Assembly: GCA_002479655.1 (NCBI GenBank) | Contig: DLOQ01000073.1 | Span: 3,972-9,991 of the forward strand | DNA: 6,020 bases | From: Lachnospiraceae bacterium UBA7480 | Lineage (GTDB): Bacteria > Bacillota > Clostridia > Lachnospirales > Lachnospiraceae | Direction: 5' to 3' | In this document: piece by piece, positions 4,397-6,020 of the stretch | Numbering within the stretch: the stretch's first letter is position 1 | How the letters are laid out: every line of letters starts with the position of its first letter | Translations under genes and position numbers: made by a program | Notes under the pieces: generated by a model | What the model was told of the DNA's origin: nothing | Databases searched by the model: none | What the model saw: only the letters and a program-made list of their open reading frames with translations

Positions 4397-6020
4397 ATGA
4401 TAGGGAAGCATCTGAATAAGGGATTTTACAGAAGGGCGGTTTCGATGGCGTTATGTGTGACGATGCTGTCAGGAATGTTTTTCTACCATGGCATGGAAGT
4501 CAATGCAAAAACAGATCTTACGCTGGATGATTACCGTGAAGAAGCCGGCACCTATTCCGTAACCGGAGATGTCCCCGGTTATACAGAGTATATGAATACA
4601 TACGAGCAGGTCTTTCCGGAGGATGTGATCGAGATCGATGCCGCTGATTTTGACCGTTATGAGGATCGTAACGGTACAGCAAAGCCGGATATTTATACGG
4701 ATTATGAAGGCATGGAAGGCGACAGCGTCTTAACATCGGAATCGGCTTTAATTGAATTTAATTTTGAAGTTGAAAAGAGCGGTTATTATGACCTTTCTTT
4801 ACTGTACTATCCTGTAGAAGGAAAAAGTTCTGAGATCCAGCGTTCTTTTTTCATTGACGGCGCGCTGCCCTATGGTGAGCTCTCCCTGATCGAATTTTCC
4901 CGTGTCTGGACCACAAGCGTTTATGATTATTATGTCAATGCGGAGGACATTGAGGTTGCCCGCTGGCCGAAGGATAATCAGGGTAATGATCTGAAGCCGA
5001 CGGCGATTGAAGTTCCGGAGTGGATAGAAAGCTATCTGTTTGACAGCAACGGATATATTACAGATGAACTCAAAGTCTATCTTGAAGCAGGTTCCCATAC
5101 TTTATCGATCATGTCTTTAAGAGAGCCGATGCTGATAAGAAAAATCACTTTCAGCAATTCCGCAGACCCGGAATCTTACGCGGTTGTAAAAGCGAACTGG
5201 GACGCTATGGGCGCATCGCAGACCACCGGTCAGAATATCCGGATCGAAGCAGAAAATGCAGTAAAGACATCTTCCCAAATGTTATATCCCAAACAGGATC
5301 AGTCTTCCCCGGCAGTCTACCCTTCCAGTGCAAGAGAACTGTTGAATAACAGTATCGGAGGCACGAACTGGCAGAATGCGGGACAGTGGATCGAGTGGGA
5401 GTTTGAGGTTCCGGAAACGGGATATTACAATATCAGTATGTATGATAAACAGAATTTTGTGCGGGGTATCTATGTTTCAAGGAAGATCATGATCGACGGA
5501 GAGATTCCTTTTGCGGAGATGAGTGATTACGGATTTAATTATGCCCAGAACTGGCGTATGGATGTACTGTCCGATGATGAGGGTACGCCGTATCAGTTTT
5601 ATCTGGAGAAAGGAACCCATACGCTGCGTATGGAAGTGGTGCTGGGTGATTTCTCGGAAATCATCAGTACGGTGCAGGATTCCGTACAGGATCTGAATGC
5701 TATTTACCGGAAAATCATCCGGATTACCGGCGTATCTCCTGATAAGTACCGGGATTATCAGATCGCCAGCTCGCTGCCGGAGCTGCAGGGAGAGCTGGAG
5801 GAAGTCCGGGCTAAATTGGACAGTGCAATTGTGGAGCTGCAGGCGATTGCAGGCAGCAATACTGATAAGACCACAGTTTTGATTACTATGAGAGATCAGC
5901 TGGATGAGCTGATCTATGATCAGGAACGTTTTACGGAAGTTATTAATTCTTATAAGATCAATGTACGCGCCTGCGGTAACTGGATCACACAGGTTGTTGT
6001 CCAGCCGCTGCAGGTTGACA
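4397..6020 (+). CDS. Secreted modular sugar-binding protein of an ABC transporter, N-terminal 541 residues (3' end outside window)
   Basis: The frame is open from the ATG at 4397 to the right edge. Residues 1-37 are a type I signal peptide (basic K/R start, hydrophobic 14-30, likely cleavage V-N-A|K); there is no lipobox. Two related jelly-roll modules follow. Module 1 spans about 78-253, with F-E-V-E-K-S-G-Y-Y-D-L, F-F-I-D-G-A-L-P-Y and Y-L-E-A-G-S-H-T-L. Module 2 spans about 281-445, opening with I-E-A-E-N as CBM6/CBM35 modules do, with F-E-V-P-E-T-G-Y-Y-N-I, M-I-D-G-E-I-P-F and Y-L-E-K-G-T-H-T-L. Residues about 446-525 are Glu/Leu-rich and helical, possibly coiled coil. The pattern recalls very large (about 950-1000 residue) 'extracellular solute-binding proteins' of Paenibacillus and Lachnospiraceae, in which a family 1 solute-binding domain follows; that domain would lie outside this window, so the transporter role is inference. 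Position in a mannan operon suggests beta-mannooligosaccharide capture. Alternatively it is a binding-module protein without transport function. Confidence 0.72.
   Translation, partial: MIGKHLNKGFYRRAVSMALCVTMLSGMFFYHGMEVNAKTDLTLDDYREEAGTYSVTGDVPGYTEYMNTYEQVFPEDVIEIDAADFDRYEDRNGTAKPDIYTDYEGMEGDSVLTSESALIEFNFEVEKSGYYDLSLLYYPVEGKSSEIQRSFFIDGALPYGELSLIEFSRVWTTSVYDYYVNAEDIEVARWPKDNQGNDLKPTAIEVPEWIESYLFDSNGYITDELKVYLEAGSHTLSIMSLREPMLIRKITFSNSADPESYAVVKANWDAMGASQTTGQNIRIEAENAVKTSSQMLYPKQDQSSPAVYPSSARELLNNSIGGTNWQNAGQWIEWEFEVPETGYYNISMYDKQNFVRGIYVSRKIMIDGEIPFAEMSDYGFNYAQNWRMDVLSDDEGTPYQFYLEKGTHTLRMEVVLGDFSEIISTVQDSVQDLNAIYRKIIRITGVSPDKYRDYQIASSLPELQGELEEVRAKLDSAIVELQAIAGSNTDKTTVLITMRDQLDELIYDQERFTEVINSYKINVRACGNWITQVVVQPLQVD

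Noticed and set aside
4518..5882. Small open frames on both strands inside the binding-protein gene
   Set aside because: They fall within a continuous 541-codon frame with repeated domain motifs; they have no features of their own.

Overview
The window looks like chromosomal DNA from a mannan-using Bacillota, most plausibly a Lachnospiraceae-type gut or rumen clostridium. This rests on strong AAGGAGG-type ribosome binding sites, a consensus sigma-A promoter, a Gram-positive style lipoprotein, a YesL/DUF624 membrane protein and a large sugar-ABC binding protein with N-terminal jelly-roll modules. No marker gene fixes the species. All genes are on the + strand.

Layout. (i) 3-668: the C-terminal part of a GT-B glycosyltransferase, cut by the left edge and apparently unrelated to what follows. 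(ii) 669-899: a non-coding regulatory gap holding a perfect sigma-A promoter (TTGACA-17-TATAAT), a CpG-centred palindrome resembling a LacI/GalR-type operator just downstream of the -10 box, and a strong Shine-Dalgarno. (iii) 900-1925: a cytosolic GH130 (subfamily 2-like) beta-mannoside phosphorylase. (iv) 1926-2063: a short gap with a probable second promoter. (v) 2064-3596: a surface lipoprotein, CBM35-like module plus GH26 beta-mannanase. (vi) 3617-4303: a YesL/DUF624 membrane protein, 20 nt behind the mannanase. (vii) 4304-4396: a spacer with a 10-bp hairpin abutting the next ribosome binding site. (viii) 4397 to the right edge: the first 541 residues of a secreted protein with two related jelly-roll modules and a helical linker. 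I read it as the front half of a very large ABC sugar-binding protein whose binding domain lies beyond the window.

How the genes fit together (inference from families and order): the lipoprotein mannanase cuts beta-1,4-mannan or glucomannan at the cell surface. The modular binding protein, with ABC permeases expected downstream, captures the oligosaccharides, and YesL may assist that transporter in the membrane. Inside the cell the GH130 enzyme phosphorolyses the mannooligosaccharides to mannose 1-phosphate, saving ATP. The operator-like palindrome suggests local induction by a sugar-responsive repressor.

The enzyme pair is a known kind of mannan locus. The least ordinary parts are the repeated binding modules on the transporter protein, the promoter/operator arrangement, and the hairpin before the binding-protein gene. 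I saw no RNA gene, CRISPR array, insertion sequence or attachment site.
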